A DNA stretch of 64,000 nucleotides, from the NCBI GenBank assembly GCA_963642885.1, contig CAVIJI010000002.1, positions 33,707 to 97,706 on the forward strand. The letters run 5' to 3'. The DNA is from UMGS1696 sp963642885. Lineage in GTDB: Bacteria > Bacillota > Clostridia > Oscillospirales > CAG-272. A program made the translations under genes and the position numbers. Below the pieces are notes generated by a model that was given only the letters and a program-made list of their open reading frames with translations, made no database searches and had not been told where the DNA came from. How positions within the stretch are numbered: the stretch's first letter is position 1; every line of letters begins with the position of its first letter. Below, one piece after another: positions 17,041 to 26,756 of the stretch.

Positions 17041-19293
17041 TTACATTTCGATACAATAGATACCGAGAGACTTTGCCGCGTTTGCTTCGTCCTCACGGCA
17101 TGTGAGAATAAGATACTGACTGCCACACAAAGCTCGGAAAAAGTTGCGTGTACGGTTTATGTCAATATGCGCAAAGCATTCATCGAAAACGGTAACGGGT
17201 CTTTCGCTTGGGAACATTTCGTCGCACAGAGCATTGCGTATACTGAGATATGCTATATCTGCAGTACCGCGTGAGAGAATGTCGGATGTTAAATAGCTGT
17301 TTTCCGATTCGACAGAGGGAGTCAGAGAAGAATCGAGAGCAATACCGCTGTGCGGGGTACAGCTGCGAATAAGCTCGGATGCCGACTTCGCAAGACGCAC
17401 ATTGATGCCGGTACGCATTTTTTCGCCCGCTTCCGTTATCGCGCTTACCGCAAGCTCACATGCTTCATGACGGAGAGTGAGCTCTTCAAGTGTCTCGTCG
17501 AGTGAGTTTATCATTGAACGGTATTCGTCCGGAGTGTGATTAAGCTTGCCGAGAGATAATAGTTTCTCTTCGAGTGCGGCTTTCCTTTTCTGTGCCGATT
17601 TGAGCGCGTTATCGGTAAAATCACGCCTTACGGTTATTTCTTTCAGCTTTTCGGCATCCAAAGATGCTGCGGTTCTGCCGATTTCGGTGGATAAAGCTTT
17701 TTGTGCTTCAAGGTCAGCCTCGACTGCGTTAATGCCTTCCGTGAGCTCGCCGAGTGTATCGATTCTTCCCGTGAGCTTTTCGGCTAAGAGAGATAATTCG
17801 CTTCTTTTCTTCGACATTTCGGTGCATATTTGCTTGATGCCGTCGACCGTTTCGTAAATGCTGTCATCGTGATTTACGCCGAGGTTATCCGCAAGCGACA
17901 GAATAAAAGCTCTTGCCGCATCGAATTTAAGCTTTGCGGCTTCTGCATTCATTGCGCGTTCTCTGCGTTCATCATTAATGCTTTTCTGTTTGCCTAATGT
18001 GTTCAGCTTGTCGCTAATTGCGTTTTCAAGCTCGTCTATCGATTCGGCATCCCACTTGTCGAGTATTGATGTCAGCTGTTTCTTTACGGATATATATTTG
18101 CATATGAATACAACTCCGAGAGTGACAAGTGCGAGGGTAATAATAAGCGGTATCGAATAAATGTCGGTATTAAAGAAGTACAATACCGCAAAAGCCGCAA
18201 GTCCGAGAAAACCGCCTACCATCATTGCAATCGAGAGTGCGAGCTTTGTGCGTGAATCGTTGTATAATGCGTTGGCCTCGTCGATGTCATCATCCGCATC
18301 ATCGGGAAAATCGTCGCCGTCGTCCGTTTCGTCGGGCTCATTGAAATCGGAAAATTCGTCATCGTATGACACGATGAGCTCATCGTAATTCCGAATGTCG
18401 TTCTCGGCCGCGATGACCGCGTTTAAAGTTTCGGGCTTGAGCTTCAAATCTATTTCGGAAAGCTGGTTTTTAACCGAATTCAGATTTTGTTTTGCCTGAT
18501 TCAGTGCGTCCAATCTGCGTTTGATTACTATTTTGTCAAGTGCCGAGAACAGAGACGTATACATATCGTGTGCGTTTTCAAGCTCGGTCAGACGTTTGCT
18601 TATATCGTCGAGGGATATCCCGGTCGATGTTATTTCATGCGAGCGTTCTGCGTTTTTTTCGAGCTCGGCCGCAAGTGAATTACGCTTTTCACGCAGCTCG
18701 GATATTTCGCCGCCGGTGCCGTTTTTGTGGCAAAGCTCTTTTCTCAAGTCATTCAGCTTTTTCAGTCCGCGTTTTACGTCTGTATTGTCGCTGAGAGATG
18801 CGAGGGGAGATTGGTCGGAGGACGACAATATACCGTCAAGCTTTGTCATGTCGGGCTTCAGAGACGCGGATTGCGACACAAAGCAAGTCGATACGAAAAT
18901 ATCCTCGGGAACACCGAAGAAATATTCGCCCGGGTTTTGCGAGTTGACGGTTTCTCCGCTTGTCAGGTTTATAATTCTGATTTTTTCACGTGCGGGGGTG
19001 TTTTCTGAGAGAATGAGAGATCTCTCGATGCGGTAGGAAATCTGCGTATCCGTTTCGACAATAATAAATCCCGAGGCTTGCATGGTGTCGTGATTCACGA
19101 ATCTTTGCCTCTCGGACACCGTTCCTTTCGTTGTCTTGGAACTCAGTCCGTAGAAAACGAATTTTATAAACATAGCCGCGGAGGATTTTCCCGATTCATT
19201 TTCGCCGCAGAGAACGTTTACACCCGGTGAAAGCTCGATATCGCGGTTTTTCAGCCCTCCGAAGGATATAATGTGAAGTGATTTTATATACAT
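17041..19293 (-). CDS. yhaN: YhaN-like SMC/SbcC-type ATPase with an internal membrane hairpin
   Basis: A 750-residue ATPase of the SbcC/Rad50 group. The N terminus has an AAA_23-type Walker A (CGENESGKSSA). A coiled-coil region follows, interrupted at about residues 351-404 by two hydrophobic helices joined by a short turn (MMVGGFLGLAAFAVLYFF and IITLALVTLGVVFI). The C terminus has the ABC signature region LSRGTADIAYLS and Walker B VTVFDECFAHID. This layout is typical of YhaN, the partner of the YhaO nuclease. The complex is presumed to process DNA ends, and the hairpin suggests membrane attachment. The start has GAGGA 5 bp upstream and is 11 bp from the yhaO stop. Confidence 0.85.
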   Translation of the reverse strand: MYIKSLHIISFGGLKNRDIELSPGVNVLCGENESGKSSAAMFIKFVFYGLSSKTTKGTVSERQRFVNHDTMQASGFIIVETDTQISYRIERSLILSENTPAREKIRIINLTSGETVNSQNPGEYFFGVPEDIFVSTCFVSQSASLKPDMTKLDGILSSSDQSPLASLSDNTDVKRGLKKLNDLRKELCHKNGTGGEISELREKRNSLAAELEKNAERSHEITSTGISLDDISKRLTELENAHDMYTSLFSALDKIVIKRRLDALNQAKQNLNSVKNQLSEIDLKLKPETLNAVIAAENDIRNYDELIVSYDDEFSDFNEPDETDDGDDFPDDADDDIDEANALYNDSRTKLALSIAMMVGGFLGLAAFAVLYFFNTDIYSIPLIITLALVTLGVVFICKYISVKKQLTSILDKWDAESIDELENAISDKLNTLGKQKSINDERRERAMNAEAAKLKFDAARAFILSLADNLGVNHDDSIYETVDGIKQICTEMSKKRSELSLLAEKLTGRIDTLGELTEGINAVEADLEAQKALSTEIGRTAASLDAEKLKEITVRRDFTDNALKSAQKRKAALEEKLLSLGKLNHTPDEYRSMINSLDETLEELTLRHEACELAVSAITEAGEKMRTGINVRLAKSASELIRSCTPHSGIALDSSLTPSVESENSYLTSDILSRGTADIAYLSIRNALCDEMFPSERPVTVFDECFAHIDINRTRNFFRALCGSQYLILTCREDEANAAKSLGIYCIEM

Positions 19294-19304
19294 TTGGTTT
19301 CCTC

Positions 19305-20426
19305 TTATATGATATTCTCACCGGACAAAGCGGAAAACGCATATCTCAGTGCTCGATTGGCTACCTCACGTTCGTGTGCATCCTCCGATTCCAGACGCGG
19401 AAGCAGGGTGCGGTATATTTCGCCTCTTAGCGTAAGATCACACGAAAGCGATTCCGTGTCTATCTGAGGCAATGTATTGTCGCATACCTTGAGCATAAAC
19501 AGATCGTATAAACGTGAGGCGAGTTCCTCGGTGTCGACGATAATCTCCGGAGAAAGTCTGCCGATGAGATTCAGTGAGAGCAATGTGTCGTTTCCGTACT
19601 TGTGAGACGAAACATATTCCTCGATTTTCGCACCGATATCGGAATTCGAGTTCGCACCGGTTACATCGAGTTCGCCCTTTTCATATTTTCTTTTTGAAAA
19701 ACGAACTCTTTTGATTGCGATATCCGATTCCTCGCCTACCTTATTTATTTGAACGATGCACGCTCCTTTGGAACCTGTTTCATCGAAGGATCGGCCTTCG
19801 AGACAGCCGCAATAGCACCATCGTCCGTCATGTCCGATTTCGACGGATGAGACATTGTGAATGTGTCCCAATGCCGTATAATCGGCACCGAAGGAATCGA
19901 TATCTTCCGATGTGACAGGACAGCATTTACTCGTTTTGCTCAACATGTCGGCGTGACAGAGAAGCAGGTTGATGCGGCTCTTGTCATCGACTGTATGGGA
20001 GCGTATCGGAACGTTCGGCATTTCGCGCGATGTATACCCGAAGCCGTAAACGTCAATCGGAAGCGATGGAAGTGAAAACTTCTCGAGCTCTTCGCTTTTG
20101 AATACATATACGTTATCGGGGAAAATATCACGCATCCAGACACTTTTTTCGGATGCGGGATCGTGATTTCCCGGAGTGATAAATATGGGATTTTTGTAGT
20201 TTTCAAATTCTCGGCACAGCAGGGAGAGAGTCTCACGTGTCACGTATTCGGCATCGAAAACATCGCCCGCAATCAGCATGAGATCCGTGTTATTCATTTT
20301 CGCGTATGTCATCATGGAAGTGAAGGCTGCTCTTAACTCATTGCGCCTTATTTCGGCCTGACGTGATGTCAGTGATGAGAACGGACTGTCAAGGTGTATG
20401 TCTCCCGTGTGCATAATTTTTATCAT
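19305..20426 (-). CDS. yhaO: YhaO/SbcD-like DNA repair metallophosphoesterase
   Basis: A 373-residue calcineurin-type phosphoesterase. The metal-binding motifs are in order: GDIHLDSPF, AGDVFDAEY, TPGNHDP, and later GHIHN. This is the SbcD/Mre11 nuclease pattern. It is paired with the YhaN-like ATPase directly downstream, as SbcD is with SbcC, so a two-subunit nuclease complex is expected. GAGGT lies 7 bp before the ATG. An upstream minus-strand promoter is visible. Confidence 0.9.
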   Translation of the reverse strand: MIKIMHTGDIHLDSPFSSLTSRQAEIRRNELRAAFTSMMTYAKMNNTDLMLIAGDVFDAEYVTRETLSLLCREFENYKNPIFITPGNHDPASEKSVWMRDIFPDNVYVFKSEELEKFSLPSLPIDVYGFGYTSREMPNVPIRSHTVDDKSRINLLLCHADMLSKTSKCCPVTSEDIDSFGADYTALGHIHNVSSVEIGHDGRWCYCGCLEGRSFDETGSKGACIVQINKVGEESDIAIKRVRFSKRKYEKGELDVTGANSNSDIGAKIEEYVSSHKYGNDTLLSLNLIGRLSPEIIVDTEELASRLYDLFMLKVCDNTLPQIDTESLSCDLTLRGEIYRTLLPRLESEDAHEREVANRALRYAFSALSGENII

Positions 20427-20464
20427 TACAGTACCTCGTGATGTATCTACAATTATACAGCTTA

Positions 20465-20493
20465 ATTATATCATATATCGTCCGCACATGCAA
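20465..20493 (-). promoter_or_regulatory. Promoter of yhaO-yhaN(-glpK)
   Basis: Minus-strand TTGCAT (20493-20488), 17-bp spacer, TATAAT (20470-20465). Confidence 0.55.
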
Positions 20494-20582
20494 CACATGA
20501 GAAAAAATAACGTATATTGTTCGTGAAGGATGAAACATAGGACTTACGCCGTAAATTACCGATCAGGCATATAATTGTACTT

Positions 20583-20611
20583 GAATTGAGACGGGTTTTA
20601 TGGTACAATAT
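20583..20611 (+). promoter_or_regulatory. Promoter of capA-like gene (and possibly rbfA-nrnA-truB)
   Basis: TTGAAT (20583-20588), 17-bp spacer, TACAAT (20606-20611). Confidence 0.6.
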
Positions 20612-20680
20612 ACTATATATTTTCGGATATCGTATGATCGCGGTATCGTTTAAATCAATCTGTTTTTTCGAGGAGATAAA

Positions 20681-22033
20681 ATGATGAAAGAACATAGTGT
20701 TTCGGCTAAATTCGTTATTCCCGTTTTGTTGAGCGCAGTTTCACTGTTCTTCTCGTCATGCTCTCTCACTCTGAGAAATGCGAATAAAGATTTCAAAATA
20801 CCGAATTATGAAACCGAGAACAATAATGTCGCGGTGAGTGAGAGCGAAACCTTTACGAATGACGGGCAGGAGTCGTTCGAGGATTATTCGACCGAAACGA
20901 CGGAGACGGATGAAACAGAGGAGACGACCGAAACAGAGGAGACGACCGAAACAGAGGAGACAACCGTAACCGAAGAAGAAACCTATGAAAGTGTGGATAT
21001 AAGCTTTATTGCCGCCGGAGACAATCTGATTCATCCGAACATTTACATAGATGCGTATGACAGAGGAAACGACGAGAAACGATATGACTTTCTGCCTATG
21101 TATTCTGATGCAGCCGATTTTATTTCTTCGGCCGATATCGCATTTATCAATCAGGAAACGGTTATGGCGGGCGAGGAATACGGCTATTCGGGTTATCCGT
21201 GCTTTAATGCTCCGAGACAGCTCGGACTCGATATGGTGACGCTCGGTTTCGATATCGTTAATATAGCGAACAATCATATGCTCGATAAAGGAGCATCGGG
21301 ACTGGAATCTACGATAAACTTTTGGAATGAGCAGCCCGTACTGCTTCTCGGAGGTTATTTAAACGAAGAAGATGCCGCCGATATACGTGTGCTCGAGAAA
21401 GACGGTGTGAAAATCGCGTTTTTGTCATATACGCTTTCCACAAACGGCATTGTCAAGAATGCGTCGTCAGATGTTGTGATACCGTATATCGATGATGCAC
21501 AGATTCTTTCGGATATGGAAAAAGCTCGGAGTATGTGCGATGTACTTATCGTATCCATGCATTGGGGCGATGAAAATACGCAAACACCGAATTCGGAACA
21601 AATAAGGCTCGCCGATATGATATCGAACGCGGGAGCGGATGTGATACTCGGACACCACTCGCATACGCTTCAGCCTATCGAATGGATAGAACGTGACGAC
21701 GGCGGAAAGACGCTGTGTGTGTATTCGTTGGGAAATTTCGTAAGCGGTATGGCACGGCCCGTAAACCAGGTCGGAGGATTTCTGTCGTTCCACATAAAAT
21801 CGGACGGAAACGGTTCTTATGAAATTACCGACCCCGGCTTTACACCGACGGTATTTTATTACGGCATGGATTGGTATAACACACATTTGTATTTTCTCGA
21901 GGATTATACCGATGAAATCGCAGCCGCACACGGCGTGCAGATTTCGGGCTACTACCTTTCCGTATCGGATGCAAGAGCGTATGTAACAAATGTAATCGCA
22001 AACGAGTTTTTACCCGATTGGCTGAAACAGTGA
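20681..22033 (+). CDS. CapA-like (PGA_cap) lipoprotein
   Basis: A 450-residue lipoprotein with lipobox Cys in FSSC near residue 27. A Thr/Glu linker at about 70-105 comes from a tandem DNA repeat. The catalytic-type domain from about 108 matches the CapA/PGA_cap metallophosphatase fold: FIAAGDNLIHP, INQETVMAG, NIANNHMLDKG, MHWGDE and GHHSHTLQ supply the conserved Asp/Asn/His ligands. The family is linked to capsule polyglutamate production, but most members are uncharacterised surface phosphatase-like proteins, and no capB/capC is present. GAGGAG precedes the start. It is 22 bp from rbfA and may head that operon. Confidence 0.85.
   Translation: MMKEHSVSAKFVIPVLLSAVSLFFSSCSLTLRNANKDFKIPNYETENNNVAVSESETFTNDGQESFEDYSTETTETDETEETTETEETTETEETTVTEEETYESVDISFIAAGDNLIHPNIYIDAYDRGNDEKRYDFLPMYSDAADFISSADIAFINQETVMAGEEYGYSGYPCFNAPRQLGLDMVTLGFDIVNIANNHMLDKGASGLESTINFWNEQPVLLLGGYLNEEDAADIRVLEKDGVKIAFLSYTLSTNGIVKNASSDVVIPYIDDAQILSDMEKARSMCDVLIVSMHWGDENTQTPNSEQIRLADMISNAGADVILGHHSHTLQPIEWIERDDGGKTLCVYSLGNFVSGMARPVNQVGGFLSFHIKSDGNGSYEITDPGFTPTVFYYGMDWYNTHLYFLEDYTDEIAAAHGVQISGYYLSVSDARAYVTNVIANEFLPDWLKQ
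20912..20965 (+). repeat. 18-bp tandem repeat, three copies, coding a Thr/Glu linker
   Basis: GAAACAGAGGAGACGACC occurs at 20912-20929 and 20930-20947, and with one change at 20948-20965. Its length is a multiple of three, so copy-number change would lengthen or shorten the linker in frame. Confidence 0.9.
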
Positions 22034-22055
22034 AATAACTGGGAAAAGGATAAAT

Positions 22056-22433
22056 ATGGCAAAATACAGAAAAAATAAAATCAACGCCGCATTCACAGAG
22101 GAATGCGCACAGATACTGCGTGAGATAAAGGACCCCAGAGTGAGCGGGGAAATGATAACCGTGATGAGTTCGGATGTTTCCGCGGATCTTAAATTCGCAA
22201 AGGTATTCTACTCGGTATACGGGAACTGCGACGAAAAAGAACTGAATAAAGGTCTGAAATCGGCAGCTCCGTTTATCCGTTCGAGACTTGCAGAAAGATT
22301 AAATCTGAGAATAACCCCCGAAATCACATTTGTGAGGGATGACGGGGTACGTCACGGTGCCGAAATCGCCGCTATTTTGAAAAAAATACAGCCTGTGGAA
22401 AATTCGAATGCCGCGGAGGACGAGGATGAATAA
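22056..22433 (+). CDS. rbfA: Ribosome-binding factor A
   Basis: A 125-residue KH-like protein needed for late 30S subunit maturation (16S 5' end). Family features are EECAQILREIKDPRV near the start and KVFYSVYG, with TPEITFVRDDG near the end. It sits before nrnA and truB as in many Firmicutes, but without infB upstream. AAAGG precedes the start, and the end overlaps nrnA by 8 bp. Confidence 0.95.
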   Translation: MAKYRKNKINAAFTEECAQILREIKDPRVSGEMITVMSSDVSADLKFAKVFYSVYGNCDEKELNKGLKSAAPFIRSRLAERLNLRITPEITFVRDDGVRHGAEIAAILKKIQPVENSNAAEDEDE

Positions 22434-23532
22434 TTATCCCGAAGAAGTTATTACCGATGAAAATGTGTATGATACCGTGACTCTCGAGGAAGCGGCGGAT
22501 TCGCTTGATAAAGCCGAAAACACATTAATACTCACTCATGTGAATCCCGACGGAGACTGTATCGGCTCGGCATTCGCTCTGCGCGATATAATACTTGCGC
22601 TCGGCAAGGAGGCATCGGTAGCCAATCCGAGCGTCATGCCCAAAAGATTAGAATTTCTTTCCCTCTCGGCGGGAGAGGATTACACAGACGGTGCGGATGT
22701 GCCTCATATGTCGGATACCGATGAGGAAAGCGTTAAAAAATTCGATAGAATAATCGCGGTTGATACGGCATCTCCGATACAGCTTGACAAGAACGCATTT
22801 CTGATTCCGCAGATTGACCTTATGATAGACCATCATGGTATGGGAGAACCGTTTGCGTCGAATTATATCGATCCCACGGCGTCCGCTGCGGGTGAAATCG
22901 TATATGAAATGTATGCGTACCTGAAGAAAAACGGAAAAATCGACAGTGTGCCAGATGCCGCGCGTAAAATGTACGCGGCAATAGTATCGGATACCGGAAG
23001 CTTTAAGTTTTCGAATACGACCAAAAAGACTCATCTTATCGCAGCGGAGCTTGTCGAGGAAATAAACAATGCAGATGACGGCGGAATGGATACGGCGGAG
23101 GTGTGCCGCTCATTGTTCGGACAAAGAACACTGAAGGAGCTTACGGCACAGATGTACGCTATACAAAACCTGCGCTTTTACAACGACGGCAGACTCGGTG
23201 CGGTCATGTTTACACAGGATATGCTTGAGGAGTCAGGACTCGGCGAAATCGATATAGGAAACATTGTCGATACATCCCGCAGTGTCGAAGGAGTCCTTGT
23301 CGGTATATCGCTGCGTCAGCTGTCGGAGGACAGAAGGTTATACAAGGTATCATCGCGTGCGAACGCGGAAATAGACTGTGCGTCGGTATGCGCATCCTAC
23401 GGCGGCGGAGGACACGTCAGAGCCGCAGGATGTACGATTGAAGCGGATTCACCCGATGAGGCACTCGAGATGATGGTGAATGCATTCGGTGAAGCCGTGG
23501 AAAAGTATATATCGGAAAAAGAAATAAGGTAA
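22426..23532 (+). CDS. nrnA: Bifunctional oligoribonuclease / pAp phosphatase (DHH family)
   Basis: 368 residues. The DHH motifs are THVNPDGDCIGS, AVDTAS and IDHHGMG, and the C-terminal DHHA1 domain has YGGGGHVRAAG. NrnA degrades short oligoribonucleotides (and c-di-nucleotide-derived dimers) and dephosphorylates pAp. The start at 22426 is chosen over 22408 because GGAGGA lies 5 bp before it. The 8-bp overlap with rbfA suggests coupled translation. Confidence 0.92.
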   Translation: MNNYPEEVITDENVYDTVTLEEAADSLDKAENTLILTHVNPDGDCIGSAFALRDIILALGKEASVANPSVMPKRLEFLSLSAGEDYTDGADVPHMSDTDEESVKKFDRIIAVDTASPIQLDKNAFLIPQIDLMIDHHGMGEPFASNYIDPTASAAGEIVYEMYAYLKKNGKIDSVPDAARKMYAAIVSDTGSFKFSNTTKKTHLIAAELVEEINNADDGGMDTAEVCRSLFGQRTLKELTAQMYAIQNLRFYNDGRLGAVMFTQDMLEESGLGEIDIGNIVDTSRSVEGVLVGISLRQLSEDRRLYKVSSRANAEIDCASVCASYGGGGHVRAAGCTIEADSPDEALEMMVNAFGEAVEKYISEKEIR

Positions 23533-23536
23533 ATAT

Positions 23537-24487
23537 ATGGCGAAAAGCAATCCCGCTCCCGTTTCGGGAGTTCTCATAGTAAATAAACACGAAGGCGTAA
23601 CGTCGCATAGGATTATCTCGGCGTGCAGAAAGCTGTACAATACGCGTCAGGTAGGGCATACAGGTACACTTGATCCTATGGCTACAGGCGTTTTGCCTGT
23701 GCTTATAGGACGTGCCGTAAAAGCGTCTGATTACCTTATGATGCACGACAAGGAATATACGGCGGAAATGGAGCTCGGACTCACTACCGATACCGAGGAC
23801 ATTACCGGTGAAGTCCTGACCCGCAGCGATTTCATACCATGCGAAGAAGATGTCATCAATGCGTGTCGTTCGTTTATCGGAAAAATAATGCAGGTTCCGC
23901 CGATGTACTCCGCCGTTAAGGTGGGCGGAAGAAAACTCGTGGATATAGCGCGAGAAGGCGGAGAGGTGGAAAGAGAAGCACGTGAGGTTGAGATATTTTC
24001 CGCGGAACCTGAAAAGGTTTCCGATGATACATACAGACTGAAGGTTGTGTGTTCTAAAGGAACCTATATCAGAACGCTGTGTGCCGATATAGGAAAAAAG
24101 CTCGGATGCGGTGCGGTTATGTCGTCTCTCGTGCGTACGAGAACGGGAAAGTTCACTCTTTCCGATGCTATTACCATAGAGGAACTTGAAAATATGACGT
24201 TCGAGGAACGTTTGAAGCTGCCGATGCCCGTTGAGTCATTGTTTACGGACCTTCGGCGTATAAATGTCGTTGATTATTACGCAAAGCTTATACGTGGCGG
24301 CTCGGATGTCTTCCAAAAGAAGATTAAGGCGGACGTAGCCGACGGAGAGCTTGTGCGCATTTACAATCGAGGCGTATTTATTGCTCTCGGAAGGGGAGTG
24401 GTTGCCGACGGAATATCCGCGATACGTCAGGAAAAGCTGTTTGTACTCGAGGATTTGTCGGCATCTGACGATAAAAAAGAGGATTAA
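23537..24487 (+). CDS. truB: tRNA pseudouridine(55) synthase
   Basis: 316 residues. TruB makes pseudouridine 55 in the T-loop of tRNAs. The catalytic Asp is in HTGTLDPMATGVLP, and KEYTAEMELG, SKGTYIRTLCADIG and the C-terminal PUA-like region are present. It follows nrnA by 4 bp. In many Firmicutes ribF comes next; here it is absent and the next gene is a membrane-fusion-type protein behind its own promoter. Confidence 0.95.
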   Translation: MAKSNPAPVSGVLIVNKHEGVTSHRIISACRKLYNTRQVGHTGTLDPMATGVLPVLIGRAVKASDYLMMHDKEYTAEMELGLTTDTEDITGEVLTRSDFIPCEEDVINACRSFIGKIMQVPPMYSAVKVGGRKLVDIAREGGEVEREAREVEIFSAEPEKVSDDTYRLKVVCSKGTYIRTLCADIGKKLGCGAVMSSLVRTRTGKFTLSDAITIEELENMTFEERLKLPMPVESLFTDLRRINVVDYYAKLIRGGSDVFQKKIKADVADGELVRIYNRGVFIALGRGVVADGISAIRQEKLFVLEDLSASDDKKED

Positions 24488-24581
24488 GCCGTTGTCGTCC
24501 CGAAAAGACCGTTTATGCGGCTCATTCTCGGTTAAATAATTGTAAATATTAAAAAAATATATTTTATATACGGCTGTTGTA

Positions 24582-24590
24582 TGCTATAAT
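24582..24590 (+). promoter_or_regulatory. Extended -10 promoter of the HlyD-like/division operon
   Basis: TGC followed by TATAAT (24585-24590); the -35 region is poor (AT-rich). The start codon of the HlyD-like gene is 27 bp downstream. Confidence 0.5.
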
Positions 24591-24616
24591 AGTAAAATCA
24601 GGTAGTTTGTTGAGTT

Positions 24617-25894
24617 ATGAATAGAATTACGGGTATTTTTGATAAAACTTATCTCAAAAGATGGCTCTTGACGGTTCTGGCAATACTTTTGTCGGCTGCG
24701 GCTTTAGCATACATTGTTTATCACCTTTATGATGCGTTTTCTCCCGAGTATGAGTTCGTCGATGCCGTTTTGACGACGGTATCCGAGACGATTACGGCGG
24801 ATGCGTATCTTATGCGTAAGGAAGAGCCTATATATTCCGATGTCGGAGAGGGAAGTGTCGCACCTGCGATACATGACGGAGGAAGAGTAGCGGTGGGCGC
24901 GAAAATCGCGGATGTGTATTCCGTCTCATCCCCCGATATAGAAAACCGATTGTCGGAAATAGATGAGCAGATATCACTTCTCGAAGGCAGCTCGTCCGCT
25001 ACAACAAGCCGCTCGGTGCAATCGACTGTTTCCATTGAAAATGAAATTTTCGATAATATTTTCACGATAAGGAAATACTGTACCGCAGGCGACTATTCCG
25101 ATGCGCTTTCCATGAAAACAACATTTCTCGTAAATATAAACAAAAAGCTTATTCGCTCGGGTGAAGTGGATTACGCCTCGCGTATAGCCACACTCGAAAG
25201 CGAAAAGGCTTCACTGAAAAGTCAGCTCGGTACTTGTCTCGATACTGTTTATTCGTCGATAACGGGGTATTACTTCTCCGAATATGACGGATACGGAGAG
25301 GTTTTCTCTTCCGAAAAAGTGGACAGCATGACATACGATGAATTCCTCGGTATGATCGAATCCGAACCGAGTAAAAGCAGCGGTGTTTGTGTCGGTTCAA
25401 TCGTAAGAGATTATGTTTGGTATGTCGCATGCTGTGTGGATAAATCGGAAATGTCGGACCTTCTCGAAAAATCGAAGTGCGATATTACATTTACATACAG
25501 TGATACCGATGTTTCGGCAACACTTTACCGTGTTGTATCGCAGACTCCCGGAGATAAGGCTGTAGCTGTGTTCAGATGCGAGGTTATGCCGTCGGGGTTT
25601 GATTATACGAGAATGCAGCCGGTGAAAATATTGGCAGTGGAATATACCGGGTATAAAATTCCCGCCGATTCGATCAGAGTGGTCGGCGGATTCGAAGGCG
25701 TATATACTCTTAAAGAGGTAACACTCGAGTTCAAGCGTGTAAATATAGTATACAGAGATGACGGATATGTGATATGTACGGGAAACGGCACAACCGATGA
25801 AACCGCGGATGACGTGGCGTACCCGTGGATAGAACAGAACGATATTGTGGTTATAGGCGGAAAAGACCTGTATAACGGTAAATTGATTAAATGA
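24617..25894 (+). CDS. HlyD-like membrane-fusion/adaptor protein
   Basis: 425 residues. One N-terminal transmembrane helix (LLTVLAILLSAAALAYIVYHL) is followed by a biotinyl-lipoyl-like segment (YLMRKEEPIY, GGRVAVGAKIADVYS), a helical stretch around residues 110-200, and a beta-rich C-terminal region. This matches HlyD-family proteins found next to sepF in clostridia. No ABC partner is adjacent. It overlaps yggS by 4 bp (ATGA), so a link to cell envelope or division is suggested by context only. The ribosome-binding site is weak. Confidence 0.75.
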   Translation: MNRITGIFDKTYLKRWLLTVLAILLSAAALAYIVYHLYDAFSPEYEFVDAVLTTVSETITADAYLMRKEEPIYSDVGEGSVAPAIHDGGRVAVGAKIADVYSVSSPDIENRLSEIDEQISLLEGSSSATTSRSVQSTVSIENEIFDNIFTIRKYCTAGDYSDALSMKTTFLVNINKKLIRSGEVDYASRIATLESEKASLKSQLGTCLDTVYSSITGYYFSEYDGYGEVFSSEKVDSMTYDEFLGMIESEPSKSSGVCVGSIVRDYVWYVACCVDKSEMSDLLEKSKCDITFTYSDTDVSATLYRVVSQTPGDKAVAVFRCEVMPSGFDYTRMQPVKILAVEYTGYKIPADSIRVVGGFEGVYTLKEVTLEFKRVNIVYRDDGYVICTGNGTTDETADDVAYPWIEQNDIVVIGGKDLYNGKLIK

Positions 25895-26619
25895 TAACTG
25901 AAGAAAGAAAAAACGAATTACGTGAAAATTACACACGAGTTCTGAAACGAATAGAAGAGGCCGAAAAGAGACGCGGCGGAGATAAATCAGTGGTGCTGCT
26001 TGCGGCTACCAAAACGGTTCCCGCCGAGGAAATTTGTTACTTAGTCGAAAACTGCGGACTTCGGTTGTGCGGTGAAAACCATGCACAGGAGTTTACGGAC
26101 AAATACGATGCGGTTCGTGCATCGGGAGCCGAGATGGATTTTATCGGACATCTTCAAACCAATAAGGTTAAGTATGTTGTCGGTAAGGCACGGCTGATTC
26201 ATTCGCTTGACTCCGTAAAGCTTGCACAGGCAATAAACGAGAGAGCCGAGAAGCTCGGCGTTGTTCAGAACGTTCTTGTCGAGGTGAATATCGGCGAAGA
26301 AGAAAATAAATCCGGTGTAAACCCACATGACGTGGAAGACTTTATCACGAGGCTTGACGCTTATCCGCGAATAAAATTATGCGGAATGATGACTATGGCA
26401 CCGAAATGCAGTGAAATGCAAGAATTTCGCGAATATTTTAAAGAATCTTATCGAATATTCCTTGACTTTTTCGCAAAAAAAACGCATAATATAAGAGAGC
26501 CTATTTTGTCAATGGGAATGAGCGACAGCTTCGAATGTGCCATTGAAGAAGGAGCCGATTTGGTACGCCTCGGCAGTATTATTTTCGGTTCGAGAACCGG
26601 TAAGGTTGCTATCGGTTAA
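25891..26619 (+). CDS. yggS: PLP homeostasis protein (YggS/PLPBP family)
   Basis: A 242-residue alanine-racemase-fold PLP carrier without enzymatic function. The PLP Lys is in LLAATKTVP, and LCGENHAQEF, FIGHLQTNKVKY and MTMAP are conserved. It is placed before sepF, the usual order in Gram-positive division clusters. Translation is probably coupled to the upstream gene through the ATGA overlap. Confidence 0.93.
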   Translation: MITEERKNELRENYTRVLKRIEEAEKRRGGDKSVVLLAATKTVPAEEICYLVENCGLRLCGENHAQEFTDKYDAVRASGAEMDFIGHLQTNKVKYVVGKARLIHSLDSVKLAQAINERAEKLGVVQNVLVEVNIGEEENKSGVNPHDVEDFITRLDAYPRIKLCGMMTMAPKCSEMQEFREYFKESYRIFLDFFAKKTHNIREPILSMGMSDSFECAIEEGADLVRLGSIIFGSRTGKVAIG

Positions 26620-26756
26620 ATCCTTTCTCGGAGAAGATTATTGTATTTGATTTAATCGATATACCGATAGACTTGTATTACTGTGCGTGTGAATGCGCCT
26701 GTAAAGTAAATTAATTAAGATTAATATCCTGCCCAACGGCAGAATGGAGGATTTAT

